Below, piece by piece: positions 47,401-57,385 of a stretch of DNA of 64,000 bases. The notes under the pieces were generated by a model, which searched no databases, was not told where the DNA came from, and saw nothing but the letters and a program-made list of their open reading frames with translations. The position numbers were made by a program, and so were the translations under genes. Source of the stretch: Microdochium bolleyi (lineage: Eukaryota; Ascomycota; Sordariomycetes; Xylariales; Microdochiaceae); NCBI GenBank assembly GCA_001566295.1, contig KQ964246.1:1736001-1800000 (forward strand), in the 5' to 3' direction. Position 1 is the stretch's first letter. Each line of letters begins with the position of its first letter.

Positions 47401-48168
47401 GCACCGCCACCTCCTCGTCCTGATCAGATGTACAGCCTGCATAACCGGCAGAACAGCCTCCCGTTGAGGCGGGCATCGGGGATGATGCAGAGCTCAATGC
47501 TTGACCCAGAGGTCAGGCGTGCCACTGAGAACCAAGCACAGAATCAGCTTTCACGCCAACCTGAGCAGCCGCTCATCATTAGCACGCCCCAAGGCATCTC
47601 AGGTGCATACGACGCTCCTAGCCCACAAAGCGGCAGCGGCCGGCAGCAAGACAATAACAACAGCGGCAGCAACACTCCGGTCCTTCACGCGCCCGTTGCG
47701 CGTCACCCGCGCCCCATCATCCCTGGCTCGCTGACGCGCGGCTCGACGGCAGAGCGACTGGAGACCATGTACAACCCGGCCGCTGCCAACACAGCGGCGA
47801 CGCAGGACGGCGGGTGCCAGGCGGCGCAGCAGCTGACCGCCTCCAGCCTGCGGTACCATACGAGCATGACGCGCCGCGAGAGCCGCGCGCGCCGGAGCGC
47901 GGCGCGGAACATGCAGGACGCGAAGGGGCGTGGATGGCGGACCCGGCGCAGCGGGAGCACGGGCAGCAGCAAGAAGACCAAGAAGAAGATCATGGGCGGC
48001 AGGATGTCGCGGAGGAGGGACAAGGACGGTGGCCGCGACGGCGATGATGTCGTGAGCAACGGTGGCTGGACGGACGTCACGTGGGCTTCTCGGGCGCCGC
48101 GTCGGGCTGGTCAGGGTGTTGGTGGTGTTGGTGTTGGGGGAAAGGACAAGAAGTGTGTCGTCATGTGA
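44469..48168 (+). CDS. F-box protein with beta-propeller-like region and C-terminal CaaX box
   Basis: Exons 44469..44581 and 44655..48168 encode 1,208 residues. The F-box lies at about 30-75 (FGKLPDEIIEQ joined across the intron to ILLLTDPNSFASLALLNSDWHRVAQ) and should bind Skp1 in an SCF ubiquitin ligase. It is followed by WD/propeller-like strands (LDHAPRAIALSPCGSVLAAAY, VDSLAFSFDGTQLLGTT), which probably recruit substrate. From about 480 on the protein is mostly disordered: acidic, Pro- and Ser-rich. The final 80 residues turn basic (KKTKKKIMGGRMSRRRDK) and the protein ends KKCVVM. Cys1205 sits in a perfect CaaX motif with terminal Met, a farnesylation signal, next to a polybasic stretch. 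That pattern predicts membrane anchoring. I do not know a characterised orthologue. Confidence 0.85.
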
Positions 48169-49245
48169 TGGAGGAAATCACAGCTTCTGGTCGGCTCGTC
48201 ATTGTTACTGCTTTTATGGACTTTTCCCTCGGGAAAATGCGAGGTTGGAGGACGGACGGACGGACGGACGTGTGAGGGAGCACGTAGCATAGCATGTGTG
48301 GCGGGATCTTTTATTGTTACAGCACGCCCCGGGGAGGGTCTCTCTTCTTCTTCCTGTCCGCATATATTTGCAGCATATACCCAATACACGATGATCATGA
48401 TGTTTCAAGCGGCTTGGACATGCGGGTACATACGGCGGCAAATCGAGTCTAATTTACGGAGCACTTATGAACGAGTTGCACACGTGAGGGAGACTTGGTG
48501 GGAAGATGACGATGTTTGCTCGTCTCGTGTTCGACCCTTTTGAGGTTTTGTTTTTGTTTCATCAAATGCCTGTCCTCCTCTCAAGAGGCATGGAAAGCTA
48601 CGTGTCTTGGGTATCAAATAATAGTAACGGGGCTTGGGTATGCGCTGCCAGGATGGAAAAGACGCTGCCCCGAGCGGCTCCCAGCCGCGCAGGACTTCAT
48701 GGATCGTGGAGGCAAGTGGTGTGGGAAAGGTTGCCTATAGCGCAGGATGACCAGATCTGGCTCCTTGTGAAGCATGCCCTGGCCGGGGTACGTTCTACCA
48801 GTCGGCTCATGCTGGAAGAACCCTCCCAATATCCTCCGACTGCGGAATGCGGAGCCGAGCACGCAGATTGGCAGTTGAGCTTGGTCCAATGCTTGCGCTT
48901 AGAGCGTTAAGACGTGACCTCTGGCAGACTACAGCGTCACGTGAGTCTGCCGTTGTAGCACGAGGTCGCTTTGGTGTTTGGTCCGTAGTGACGATGGTTT
49001 TGGGTCGCTAGCGTGGTCTTCACGAACCTCCAGAACACCATGTCGTCTACTAGACCCAGTCCCAAACAATTCCGTAGCCATACGCAGGGATTCATCTGAG
49101 GTTTCCTAACCGGGGCAGCGCTGCGCGCTGTGGCTCGGCGCTTATCTGCCGTTTGGCGATGCTGGCACCTGTGGAGGCTGTCGAGCTCGTATAGCCACAA
49201 CATCCAGTCATGTCCCGGATAGATCAGTCGGGATTGGCTCAGGGC
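48169..49245. other. Convergent interval after the F-box gene
   Basis: About 1.08 kb between two stop codons. It contains a GGAC tetranucleotide run (48249..48270) close to the F-box stop. No supportable gene. Confidence 0.45.
48249..48270. repeat. GGAC tetranucleotide microsatellite
   Basis: About five units of GGAC in tandem, in the probable 3' untranslated region of the F-box gene. Confidence 0.9.
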
Positions 49246-50060
49246 TCAGTCTTTCAAGTCGTACATCTCCACGTCGCCCTCGTCCAAGGAGCTCAGGCCG
49301 GAGCTTGGAGCCCGCGAGGCCCTGTCATCGTCATCGTCGTCGTCGCGTACGTCAGCACTTGCAGAGTTCGATGCATTGTTCCGCATCATCTGCTCCCAAG
49401 CAGCAAGACTGTCAAGCGGGCCCCCTTCCACGGGCACCTCGCCGTGGTCGATACTCTTGCCGAGGATGGTTCCAGCGTATTTTGAGTCCTGATCAGTCTT
49501 GTTGTGTTTTTTCTTCAGAGCTGAAAAAACGAAGTGCATCATGTTAGCCGGCTGGATACTCTGCCACGCAATATTTTGGCTGGGTGCAACCTACCACTTA
49601 GATAATCTGTCGGCGGCTCTTCCACCTCCTCGCCGGCTTCTCCGGTGGGAGCCGTTGGCCCTGTACCAAGACCAGCAATTTTCCTGATGCGTTGATTCTT
49701 CTTGCCCGTGGCCCAGGCGATGAATTCATCGACGCCATGTGTGTCCTCCTCGCCGTCAATCATATCCAGATCCACGGGGCGGGAGCCGGGCAAAGCACCA
49801 CAGTCCTCCAAGGCCATGCGGACGTCCATGATGCTGGGCTCGAGAGCTTCGGGGTTGTTGTCGGCAGCATGATAGACGACCTGCTTGGATATTGCGGTGA
49901 TGTAGTTGCCGGTGAGCTCTGTGAGAGTGTCGATAGTGCGTGGCGTGCTCGTGTAGTAGCCCTGGGCGCGCAGGATCTGTAGTATCACCGGCCGGAGCAG
50001 CGCGTGGTGAATCTCTGCCGCGGAAGGGGCCCGCGGAGGATGCGCCGAGAGGCTGGCCAT
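49246..50060 (-). CDS. TAF3: TFIID subunit TAF3-like, bromodomain-associated histone fold
   Basis: Two exons (50060..49595 and 49520..49246) give 246 residues. The N-terminal BTP-type histone fold covers about 12-85: HHALLRPVILQILRAQGY, TIDTLTELTGNYITAI, then SIMDVRMALEDCGAL. It should pair with TAF10 in the TFIID core. After the fold comes GVDEFIAWATGKKNQRIRKIAG, which I recognise in fungal TAF3-like proteins, then an acidic, disordered C-terminus. No PHD finger is present, as in fungi generally (animal TAF3 has one). I start at MASLSAHPP; an ATG at 50117 in the same frame would add 19 less typical residues. TAF8 shares this histone-fold type and is the main alternative. It is divergent from TAF7. 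Confidence 0.82.
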
Positions 50061-50893
50061 GGCCACCGGCCACCACCGCTTGCGTGTCGCCGGGTAATTG
50101 TTGCTAGAGCAGGCCACGGACGGCGGTGGGAAGACGAATCAAGCTGTTCAATGCTGGGTACCGGGCTGTTGTCGATCGAGAGTTGTCTGCGACCACAAGA
50201 CTCGTGTCGTGGGCGAGTAAGTCGCGACGTTGCGGGGGGTTGAAGTCGCGTATGAGCTTCTGGCAGAAGATGCCTCGGGACTGGCGGCAGCTTCGCGCGT
50301 TGTTGCAGCTTGTCGTCCGGATTGTTTTGCGGCAGGCGCATGGACGCTGGATCGTGACAGCTCTTGCCAGAGCCGCAATAACTAGAGCTTCGGATGGGTG
50401 GTGCTGCATAAGTGGGCTGCCAGGCACGAGCATGGACTGGTTCCGCGCGCCAGCCGCACCCTTGCACCTTTTGTCTCGAGGTCGACCCCAGTGATTGCTT
50501 CTTGAGAAGGCAACAAGGGCTCGTCCCTCCCCTCAGCACACCAGCTTCGGCCTCATTCCCTGATCCCTCAGCATCTCCTGCGCGCCTGCCCAGCATATGA
50601 CATTCCCTTCACGACGACGCCACCTGCGCAGATCCATCTGCGAGACCGGCCGCCGACGACGTTTGCCAACATCGCGCTAACCACCACGCGCCTGCCTCCA
50701 TCGACGACTCGCCATTACCACCTTCGAGACGCCTGCTAGGATATCCTATACCCGCCAGGCGAAGTAATACTCCGAATCAACGCGCGTGCGTGCGCCAGCG
50801 GTGTGCAGCCACAGCAGCCCATGTCCGCGCATGCGGCTTTCCCACACAGGCAAGGACAGTCCGCAGCGTTGACGCCACGCATAGGCGAGCACC
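50061..50893. promoter_or_regulatory. Bidirectional upstream region of TAF3 and TAF7
   Basis: 833 bp between the start codons of two TFIID subunit genes that point away from each other. Long shadow frames cross it (for example 49985..50596, minus) but they look non-coding. No specific binding site can be assigned. Confidence 0.55.
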
Positions 50894-52507
50894 ATGCCAG
50901 GCGAAACACCAAAGCCATCGCTGAAGCTTGATACAACAGGCAAGATGCCGCCTCCACCAACGACGTCCGAGACGCCTCGGCCGATCCTGAAGCTCAACAC
51001 CGCTTCGCGTCAGGCGTCCTTCAGCAGCGATGCGCCAACACCATCAGGGGAGAAGAAGACAATCAAGATCAAGATCGCGGCGAGCCAACCAGCCACTCCT
51101 GCCGCCACGCCTGGGCCTCCTCCTCCGGTCAAATCAAAAGCCGGCCGCTCCATGAAACCGACTGCCAAAATCTTAGAGGCCAAGAAGCGCGCCTACGACG
51201 ATAGCGACGATGAGGACCGTCCCATGGCGGCCTCCAGGTCTGACGGTGCGCGGCCGAACAAGATGATCAAAATCAGGAACTCGGCGATCCGTACTCCGGC
51301 GACGCCGCACAGTAGCACACCAATCAGCAGTATCAAATTCAAGCCGAGGGGCGAGCCTGTAGATCACACCCCGGGAGATGCTTACGACTCGGAAGCGAGC
51401 GACAAAGAGACAGACCCAGTGCGCGAGCAGACCTTCATACTCCGGGTGTTGCCAGGCCTGCCTGCCGAGTACCTGCGGAAGGCCTTGGCTGAAGGCTTAA
51501 TAGGGGTCGCGAAGGCGCAAGGAGGCGCTGATTTTGGCATACAGTTCGTGGATGCGAAGGAGAAGCGAGCCCTCGTCACGATAGACGGTCGCCATTATGC
51601 AGCAGTCCTCGTCGACCTCCCAACCATTACGGAGGCCATGAAAACATGGGATCGGAAGAACATGATGAAGAACTCAGACATTTCACAAATGCTCATGTGC
51701 TTTGCGGAAGTGCGAAATGAGCAGGAGGCGCGTGCCGTCCCTCTACCGCCAATGGCCGGGAAAAGCGAGCCTAAATGGCCGCACGGCATAACACCACCTA
51801 TGCACGATGCCCAAAATCGGCGGTTCAGAAAGGCAATCAGCGAGAAACAGTGGCAAAGTACCGCAACTCAAGTCAAGAAGCTGATGGAGGACGATAAGGC
51901 GGCCGAAGAGACACATATTGAATGGATCGATGAAAACGAAGATGCCGAGTACGATGACGACGAAGACGCCGAGGGCGAGGATGCTGGCGAGGTGGACGGC
52001 TATTTCCCACCACAAGATAGTGTCCAAGGCGACGACATGGAGCTTGATGCGCCCGGTGATGAAGAAGACGATGACGATGACGATCTTCTCGCCGAAATGG
52101 AAGCCGCCATGGCCGAACATGACGATGCCGAAATGAGCGAGGCCGTCGAAGGAGCAACACCAACAGCAGCACTCGAAGCGCCTACACCACTGGCAGCTCA
52201 CACGCCAGCAGCTGGTCCCGACGAGCCGGTTTCAGAAGAAGATGAAGACGAAGAGGAAATCTCCGACGAGGATGAGGACGACGACGACGACGAGGAAGAC
52301 GACGAAAAGGTCTCGCGCGACAGAGAGCGCCGTGAGAAGATGGTCGACCTCAAGAACTACGAAGAGCAGCTGAAGAAGGCTGAGAGCGACATCTTGGCCC
52401 AGGCGAACCCGATCTTCAAGAACCGTCTCAAGACGAGGATCGAGGCCCTCAAGAAGGAAATCCAGGTCAAGAAGGCAGCTCTGAACATCCACGAGGAAGA
52501 GGAATAG
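50894..52507 (+). CDS. TAF7: TFIID subunit TAF7
   Basis: A single exon of 537 residues. The TAFII55 N-terminal domain is plain at about 175-320: EQTFILRVLPGLPAEYLRKAL, GIQFVDAKEKRALVTIDGRHYAAVLVDLPTI, EAMKTWDRKNMMKNSDISQML, and then WPHGITPPMHDAQNRRFRK. TAF7 binds TAF1 and restrains its activity within TFIID. The N-terminal 170 residues are Pro/Thr-rich and basic. Beyond about 335 a long acidic tract follows, then a coiled-coil-forming C-terminus (RREKMVDLKNYEEQLKKAESDILAQ) that ends at TAG 52505. The same frame stays open after this stop for a further 73 codons of helix-like sequence (see separate entry). Confidence 0.94.
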   Translation: MPGETPKPSLKLDTTGKMPPPPTTSETPRPILKLNTASRQASFSSDAPTPSGEKKTIKIKIAASQPATPAATPGPPPPVKSKAGRSMKPTAKILEAKKRAYDDSDDEDRPMAASRSDGARPNKMIKIRNSAIRTPATPHSSTPISSIKFKPRGEPVDHTPGDAYDSEASDKETDPVREQTFILRVLPGLPAEYLRKALAEGLIGVAKAQGGADFGIQFVDAKEKRALVTIDGRHYAAVLVDLPTITEAMKTWDRKNMMKNSDISQMLMCFAEVRNEQEARAVPLPPMAGKSEPKWPHGITPPMHDAQNRRFRKAISEKQWQSTATQVKKLMEDDKAAEETHIEWIDENEDAEYDDDEDAEGEDAGEVDGYFPPQDSVQGDDMELDAPGDEEDDDDDDLLAEMEAAMAEHDDAEMSEAVEGATPTAALEAPTPLAAHTPAAGPDEPVSEEDEDEEEISDEDEDDDDDEEDDEKVSRDRERREKMVDLKNYEEQLKKAESDILAQANPIFKNRLKTRIEALKKEIQVKKAALNIHEEEE

Positions 52508-52729
52508 AATTCCATCCGGCCCGTGGCGGAGCTGTACGTTGCTAAGCACAAGCTTGCGAAGGCAGAGACTCGGGCGGCGCAGTATACGATCGAACAGGAG
52601 ATCAAGGTGCTCAAAGAGCGGATACGAGCCCTGGCAAAACCGAGTCTGCCGAGTCCTCACAGCTCAACAATTCAAAGCTCGCCCTCCCCGGAGGCTGAGA
52701 AACAAGAGCGTGGGAAATCTGCCATGTAG
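52508..52729 (+). other. In-frame extension after the TAF7 stop codon
   Basis: Directly after TAG 52505..52507 the TAF7 frame stays open for 73 codons and reads NSIRPVAELYVAKHKLAKAE... followed by QEIKVLKERIRALAK and a Ser/Pro-rich end. The helix-like Lys/Glu/Leu pattern continues the coiled-coil character of the TAF7 C-terminus. No good intron would bypass the stop, since I see no canonical donor, branch and acceptor set around it. Confidence 0.5.
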
Positions 52730-53408
52730 AAAGCCCGCTCCGGTGATGGTCATTTGAATGGGTCACATTCGACCACAAGCCGACGTATAATAGTGAGTGT
52801 GGTATGGTCACGTAGTGACAAACGATGACTTCACCGACGATTCTCTATATACTAGAACAGGAGCTCCCCATAGAAAAACATCTTAGCGAAGCATCAATCA
52901 ACGATACCCATTTGAGATTTGCACAGGAAGAACACTAGAGATGATAACTTCGTCTAATGTGCAATCGTATCGAGCTCAACTCTATCGGATAACAAACTGT
53001 GCTGAATAGATGCGGTCTTGCAAGGTCATGTATACCATTTCAGCTAGAACCTCTATACAATTACAGCAGATTATGTGCAATGTTGCGCATTAAATTTTGA
53101 TGTGTTGATACATTCCCAGTCACAATGTCCACCAGGAGCTTCAGCGCCATGACGTGGCCGCCAATTGCCCAGCATCTTGCCTGGTTGAAACAGACAGACA
53201 CCAAGCACGGCGACTGTGGCGATGATGCACTGTCGGCCATGGCCCACGAAAGCCGACATGACAAGCCCAGAGCGCCGACCATAATCTGGCTTTCTTGTCG
53301 GAGCTGATGGCATCCGGGTCGTCCCCAGTAGCCAGAGCGAGCAAAAAGGCACGCCAACCCGGCCCCACAGGTCTTTGTGTCCCATATACAGTCGATATCT
53401 GTGTTTCT
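52730..53408. other. Convergent interval between TAF7 and mL54
   Basis: About 680 bp, relatively AT-rich at 52850-53100 as expected for 3' ends. No gene is seen. Confidence 0.5.
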
Positions 53409-54218
53409 TTACATGCTCTTGAGGTAGTTGTCCTCGCGGATCTTGGCCTTGCGCTCCTTGCGCATGGCCCGGCGCAGCTCTTCGCGGGCGGCGGCGGCCT
53501 CGATGGACCCTTCCACGGTGCCGTCGTCGTTGCCGGGCAGGTTTATGCTCTGCTCCTGCAGTGGGATCTTGGGCATCAGCGCGTCGAGGTTGCCCTCGGC
53601 CAAGGCGCGGGCCTCGGCGGCGCGGGCACGGCGGGCCGCGAGTTTGCGCTGCTTCTTGGATTTGGCTGTGTAAGGTGGTTACAGATCAGATTAGTTCCTC
53701 TGAGCTTGATTGAGAGCGACGGCATAGATACTCGTGCGGGCGTAGGCGGATCGCAGATAAATCATGTAGGGACTATTAGACTTACAGAACTCGTCGCCCG
53801 CATCCTCGTCGGCGCCGTCCTCGGCCTTCCTCGTGACGTCCATGCACCTCCACAACCACTCCGGATACGCAGCATCCGCGAGCGCCACGGGGTCCGTCTT
53901 GTTTTTGAAGTAGTTGAGGCCTGTGAGGACAGTGCCCTCAGGGCACGAGGATAGCACAGGCTTGTCACCGGCCGCACCGGCATCGCCAAGTGGTGTGCTC
54001 AGCGCGGGGTCTTCCGGACCCGGTGTCGGCGGCTGTGGCGCAGGCGAGGATGAGTACCATCGTGGTGTCGCTGCTGGTGTTGTGGTAGCGGCAGCGAGTG
54101 ACCTTATCCTTGGGGCAGCTGGGGCGAGAGTGAAGGTCCTGCTGGCGGTCGCTGTTGGTATCGTGGATGCGCGGCCGACGAGCTCGGCGGAGCGCTGCAG
54201 GCACCGTCGGCAGATCAT
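53409..54218 (-). CDS. MRPL37: Mitochondrial large-subunit ribosomal protein mL54
   Basis: Two exons (54218..53786 and 53665..53409) give 229 residues. The N-terminus is rich in Arg, Ser, Thr and Ala with almost no acids, as for a mitochondrial import signal, and contains an RWYSSS-type cleavage region. The mL54 core follows: SSCPEGTVLTGLNYFKNKTDPVALADAAYPEWLW, then a basic KSKKQRKLAARRARAA stretch that begins exon 2 and a C-terminal helix. mL54 belongs to the mitoribosome large subunit. A longer frame reaches upstream to 54446, but MICRRCLQR at 54218 is the natural start. It lies on the same strand as, and downstream of, the complex I subunit gene. Confidence 0.92.
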
Positions 54219-54710
54219 GGTCTGGCTTGCGAGGGCCGTGGAAACGAGGTCTGGTCGAGTGGTCGAGGCTGTGAACACTTGCAAGGGCAAGTGGCAGTGT
54301 GTCCGCCGGTTGTCGTTGCTGAATACCGTGGTGTGGTCTGAGTGGTGTGGTGGAGCTACAACGTCCCAGAAATTTTGCCCAGCAGGGACACCTGCACGCT
54401 TGTAGCTGCTCTGGTGGAGGGCCCCAGCATCGGTGGTGGTGGCCACTGAGCAGTCTCATGGAGCACGCCTTCCCTGCCCGACTCACAGAAATTCAAAGAA
54501 GAGTCGACGAATATATGAGTTTTTTCATTGTTCAATTGAACGATACGGACGTGCGCAGCCCTCGTACTTCCTAATACCGCCGTCCGATGCGCTATATACA
54601 GTGTAGATGGGTTTTGGTAATACATGAGGCTGCATCGTCCAGAGGCTACACAGGCTGCTTTCGCTCTCGTCCCGTGCCGGTCCTGGCACTCAATTTCCAT
54701 GCTAGACAAA
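54219..54710. promoter_or_regulatory. mL54 upstream region
   Basis: About 490 bp between the nuo-12.3 stop and the mL54 start. It should hold the mL54 promoter. No further gene is seen. Confidence 0.45.
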
Positions 54711-55145
54711 TCATCCGGACTTCTTGATCTGGCCATCAATGTAGTTTTGTTGCTCGAAGAGGTAGCCCCGTACCCGGTGGTCCTTGAGCATCTGAAGATA
54801 TTTCTCTGGAAGGACAGTCAGCACCGAGTCGCTTACATTGTTGTCGCGAGGCTCCCTCCTCAATCAAAGACCAGTCCTTTCAATGAGGGGCACAGGCGTG
54901 GTCCGGTGTATTGACTGACCTCTGAGCGATCCGCACTTCTCGAGGTGGTTGACGCCTTCGCGGACGTAGCATTTGCTGAGCTCCTCGCGCACGAGACGGC
55001 CCATCATGACCTGCACCCACTGCTCACGGATGACGGCATCCTGAGCTTGCTTCAGCGCCTTGTTGTCCTCATAGTCAACGCCGTCGAATGTCGGTGGGAC
55101 GGTCGGCTTCTTGGCCAGGAACGCCTGGGACTCGGGTGTCGGCAT
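54711..55145 (-). CDS. nuo-12.3: NADH:ubiquinone oxidoreductase 12.3-kDa subunit (NDUFB10-like)
   Basis: Two exons (55145..54920 and 54805..54711) give 106 residues. The protein starts MPTPESQAFLAKKPTVPPTF and contains REQWVQVMMGRLVREELSKCY, REGVNHLEKCG and, across the intron, REKYLQMLKDHRV then GYLFEQQN. The spaced cysteines (SKCY and EKCG) fit the paired-Cys helices of this intermembrane-side accessory subunit of complex I. The donor is GTCAGT, a weaker form, but phase and family text agree. It lies 0.6 kb from the divergent GAR2 start. Confidence 0.93.
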
Positions 55146-55770
55146 TGTGTGTGCTTGTTGCGGCGTAGCTGCTCAATCGATCTGCGGACTCCGAGTCGAG
55201 TATTTCCGGGTGGCGTGCGCGGGCGACTCGTGGTTGCTGGCGGCACGGACTGGCTGGCGGAGGGTCGTTCGAGGCTGGGTCGTGATGCTATCACCAGGCT
55301 GTGAGCTCACCCCGTTGTGCCTCGAGTCGTCACGGTCCAAGATTGCCCGGCCAGCCTCGCACTGCCAGGCCCGCCTGGCCCAATGACGGCCCCGCCATTT
55401 GATTGAGGCTGCTCACCTGTTTGCCAGCTGGCGCTTCTCCAGCACATCAAGTACCCAAGTATCACGCCAAGACCTCTAGCTCCTCCGGTCCCGCGACCCG
55501 CCCGGGGTGCAGGTCCTTACCGCCCAGCGATAAGCAGCGATAGATGGCGGCAAAAACCAGAGCAGAAAAAAAATGGCAAGGCAGGGTCTTTGAGACTCCA
55601 CCCAGCCGTCGCATTTCGCGGCATAGATAAACCGGCCTCTGCTGCGACATTCCCTCCTCCAGCCCCGATCCCTCTACACTTCTACATCACTTTCCCCAAG
55701 CCAACAATTCCTTGGAATCTTGGCTAGTCTCTTGTTTATTCTCACATTTCTCTCATCACATCATCACACA
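55146..55770. promoter_or_regulatory. Divergent upstream region of nuo-12.3 and GAR2-like gene
   Basis: About 625 bp. The half next to GAR2 is C/T-rich with CATCACATCATCACACA directly before the ATG, the pyrimidine-rich leader type common before highly expressed fungal genes. No factor site can be named. Confidence 0.5.
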
Positions 55771-57385
55771 ATGGGCAAGACAAAGGAAGTAAAGGCCTCC
55801 AAGAAGAGCGCCGACCGCGTCAGCGCCGTCAAGGCCGCCGGTATCTCCAAGGCCTCCGAGAGCCCCAAGGCTAAGTCGAAGCAGACCGCCAAGGAGGTTG
55901 CCTCCAAGGTTAGCGCCAAGGACCTCAAGAAGAACAAGAAGAAGGTTGAGTCCGAGAGCGAGTCCTCCGACTCTGAGTCTGACTCCGACTCCTCTGACAG
56001 CGAGTCTGAGGACGACAAGAAGATGGCCGATGCTAGCTCCGACTCTGACTCTGACTCGTCCGAGGAGGAGAAGCCCGCCCCCAAGAAGGCCGCCGCCAAG
56101 GCCGCCGCCAAGCCCGTCACCAACGGCAAGGCTAAGAAGGCCGAGTCCAGCGACGAGGAGTCTGACGACTCCGACTCCGAGTCTGAGGACGAGAAGCCTG
56201 CTGGCGCTAAGCTGAACGGCGCCAAGAAGGCCGCTGAGTCCGACTCTGACTCTTCGGACTCTTCCGATGAGGAGGAAGAGAAGACCGCCAAGAAGGCTGA
56301 CGTAAGTTCTCACCCTGATACTTGTGCCGTCGCCTGGAGCTCATAGACTAACTTCGTATTTCATCTAGGCCGAGGACTCCTCTGACGACTCTGACTCTGA
56401 CGACTCTGACTCCGACTCCGAGGAGGCTGACGAGAAGAAGCCCGAGGCTTCTAAGAAGCGCAAGGCTGAGGAGGAGGTTGAGGCTCCCGCCAAGAAGAAC
56501 AAGAGCGAGCCCTCCGCCGAGGGCGAGTACGACACACTCTTTGTCGGTAACCTTGGCTGGGGTGTCGATGACGATGCTCTTTACCAGACCTTCGCCGAGT
56601 GCGCTGGTCTCAAGACTGCCCGCGTCGTCACCGACAAGGCTCTCCAGCGGTCGCGTGGCTTCGGTTACGTCGACTTCGAGACCCACGAGCAGGCCAAGGC
56701 CGCCTTCGAGAGCATGAACGAGTTCGAGCTCCAGGGTCGTCCCCTTAGACTCGACCCCTCCAAGCCTCGCCCTGCTGAGCAGGAGGGTGGTGCCGCCCGC
56801 GCGGACCACCGTGCCAAGCAGTTCGGCGACTCGCAGAGCCCCGAGAGCGACACCCTCTTCGTCGGCAACCTGCCTTTCGATGCCGACGAGGACATGGTCA
56901 CCCAGTTCTTCAGCGAGATTGGTGAGATCAAGAGTGTTCGCCTGCCTACCGACCAGTAAGTTTTCTCTCCCACCGACCTTCACAGACTCCAATCATTGTC
57001 GCCCTTCAGTACTAATACAATCAACAGGGAGTCTGGTCAGCGCAAGGGTTTCGGCTACGTCACATTCTCGTCGATTGAGGAGGCCAAGAACGGCTTCACC
57101 AACCTCAACGGCCAGTACATCGGTGAGGGCCGTGGTGCTCGTGCCATCCGTCTTGACTACGCCGGCCAGCGTCCTCCGCGTGAGGGCGGTGGTGGCTTCG
57201 GTGGTGGCCGCGGTGGTGGCCGTGGCGGTGGCCGTGGTGGCTTTGGCGACCGTGGTGGTCGCGGCGGTGGCCGTGGCGGTGGCCGTGGTGGCTTCGGCGA
57301 CCGTGGTGGCCGCGGTGGCGGTCGCGGTGGATTCGGTGGCCGTGGTGGAAGCTCCGGCTTCCAGGGCAAGAAGATCACCTTCTAA
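55771..57385 (+). CDS. GAR2: Nucleolin-like protein, Gar2/Nsr1 family
   Basis: Three exons (55771..56301, 56369..56955, 57028..57385) give 491 residues. This nucleolar protein supports pre-rRNA processing and 40S biogenesis. The N-terminal 220 residues alternate lysine-rich blocks with Ser/Asp/Glu runs, many of them casein-kinase-2-like. RRM1 (about 232-310) has TLFVGNLGWG and RSRGFGYVDF; RRM2 (about 339-420) has TLFVGNLPFD and RKGFGYVTF, with the last intron inside it. The C-terminus is an RGG/FGDRGGRGGGRGG domain. The second intron has a TACTAATAC-type branch site. The upstream in-frame TTG at 55720 is not a start; MGKTKEVK is. Confidence 0.96.
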
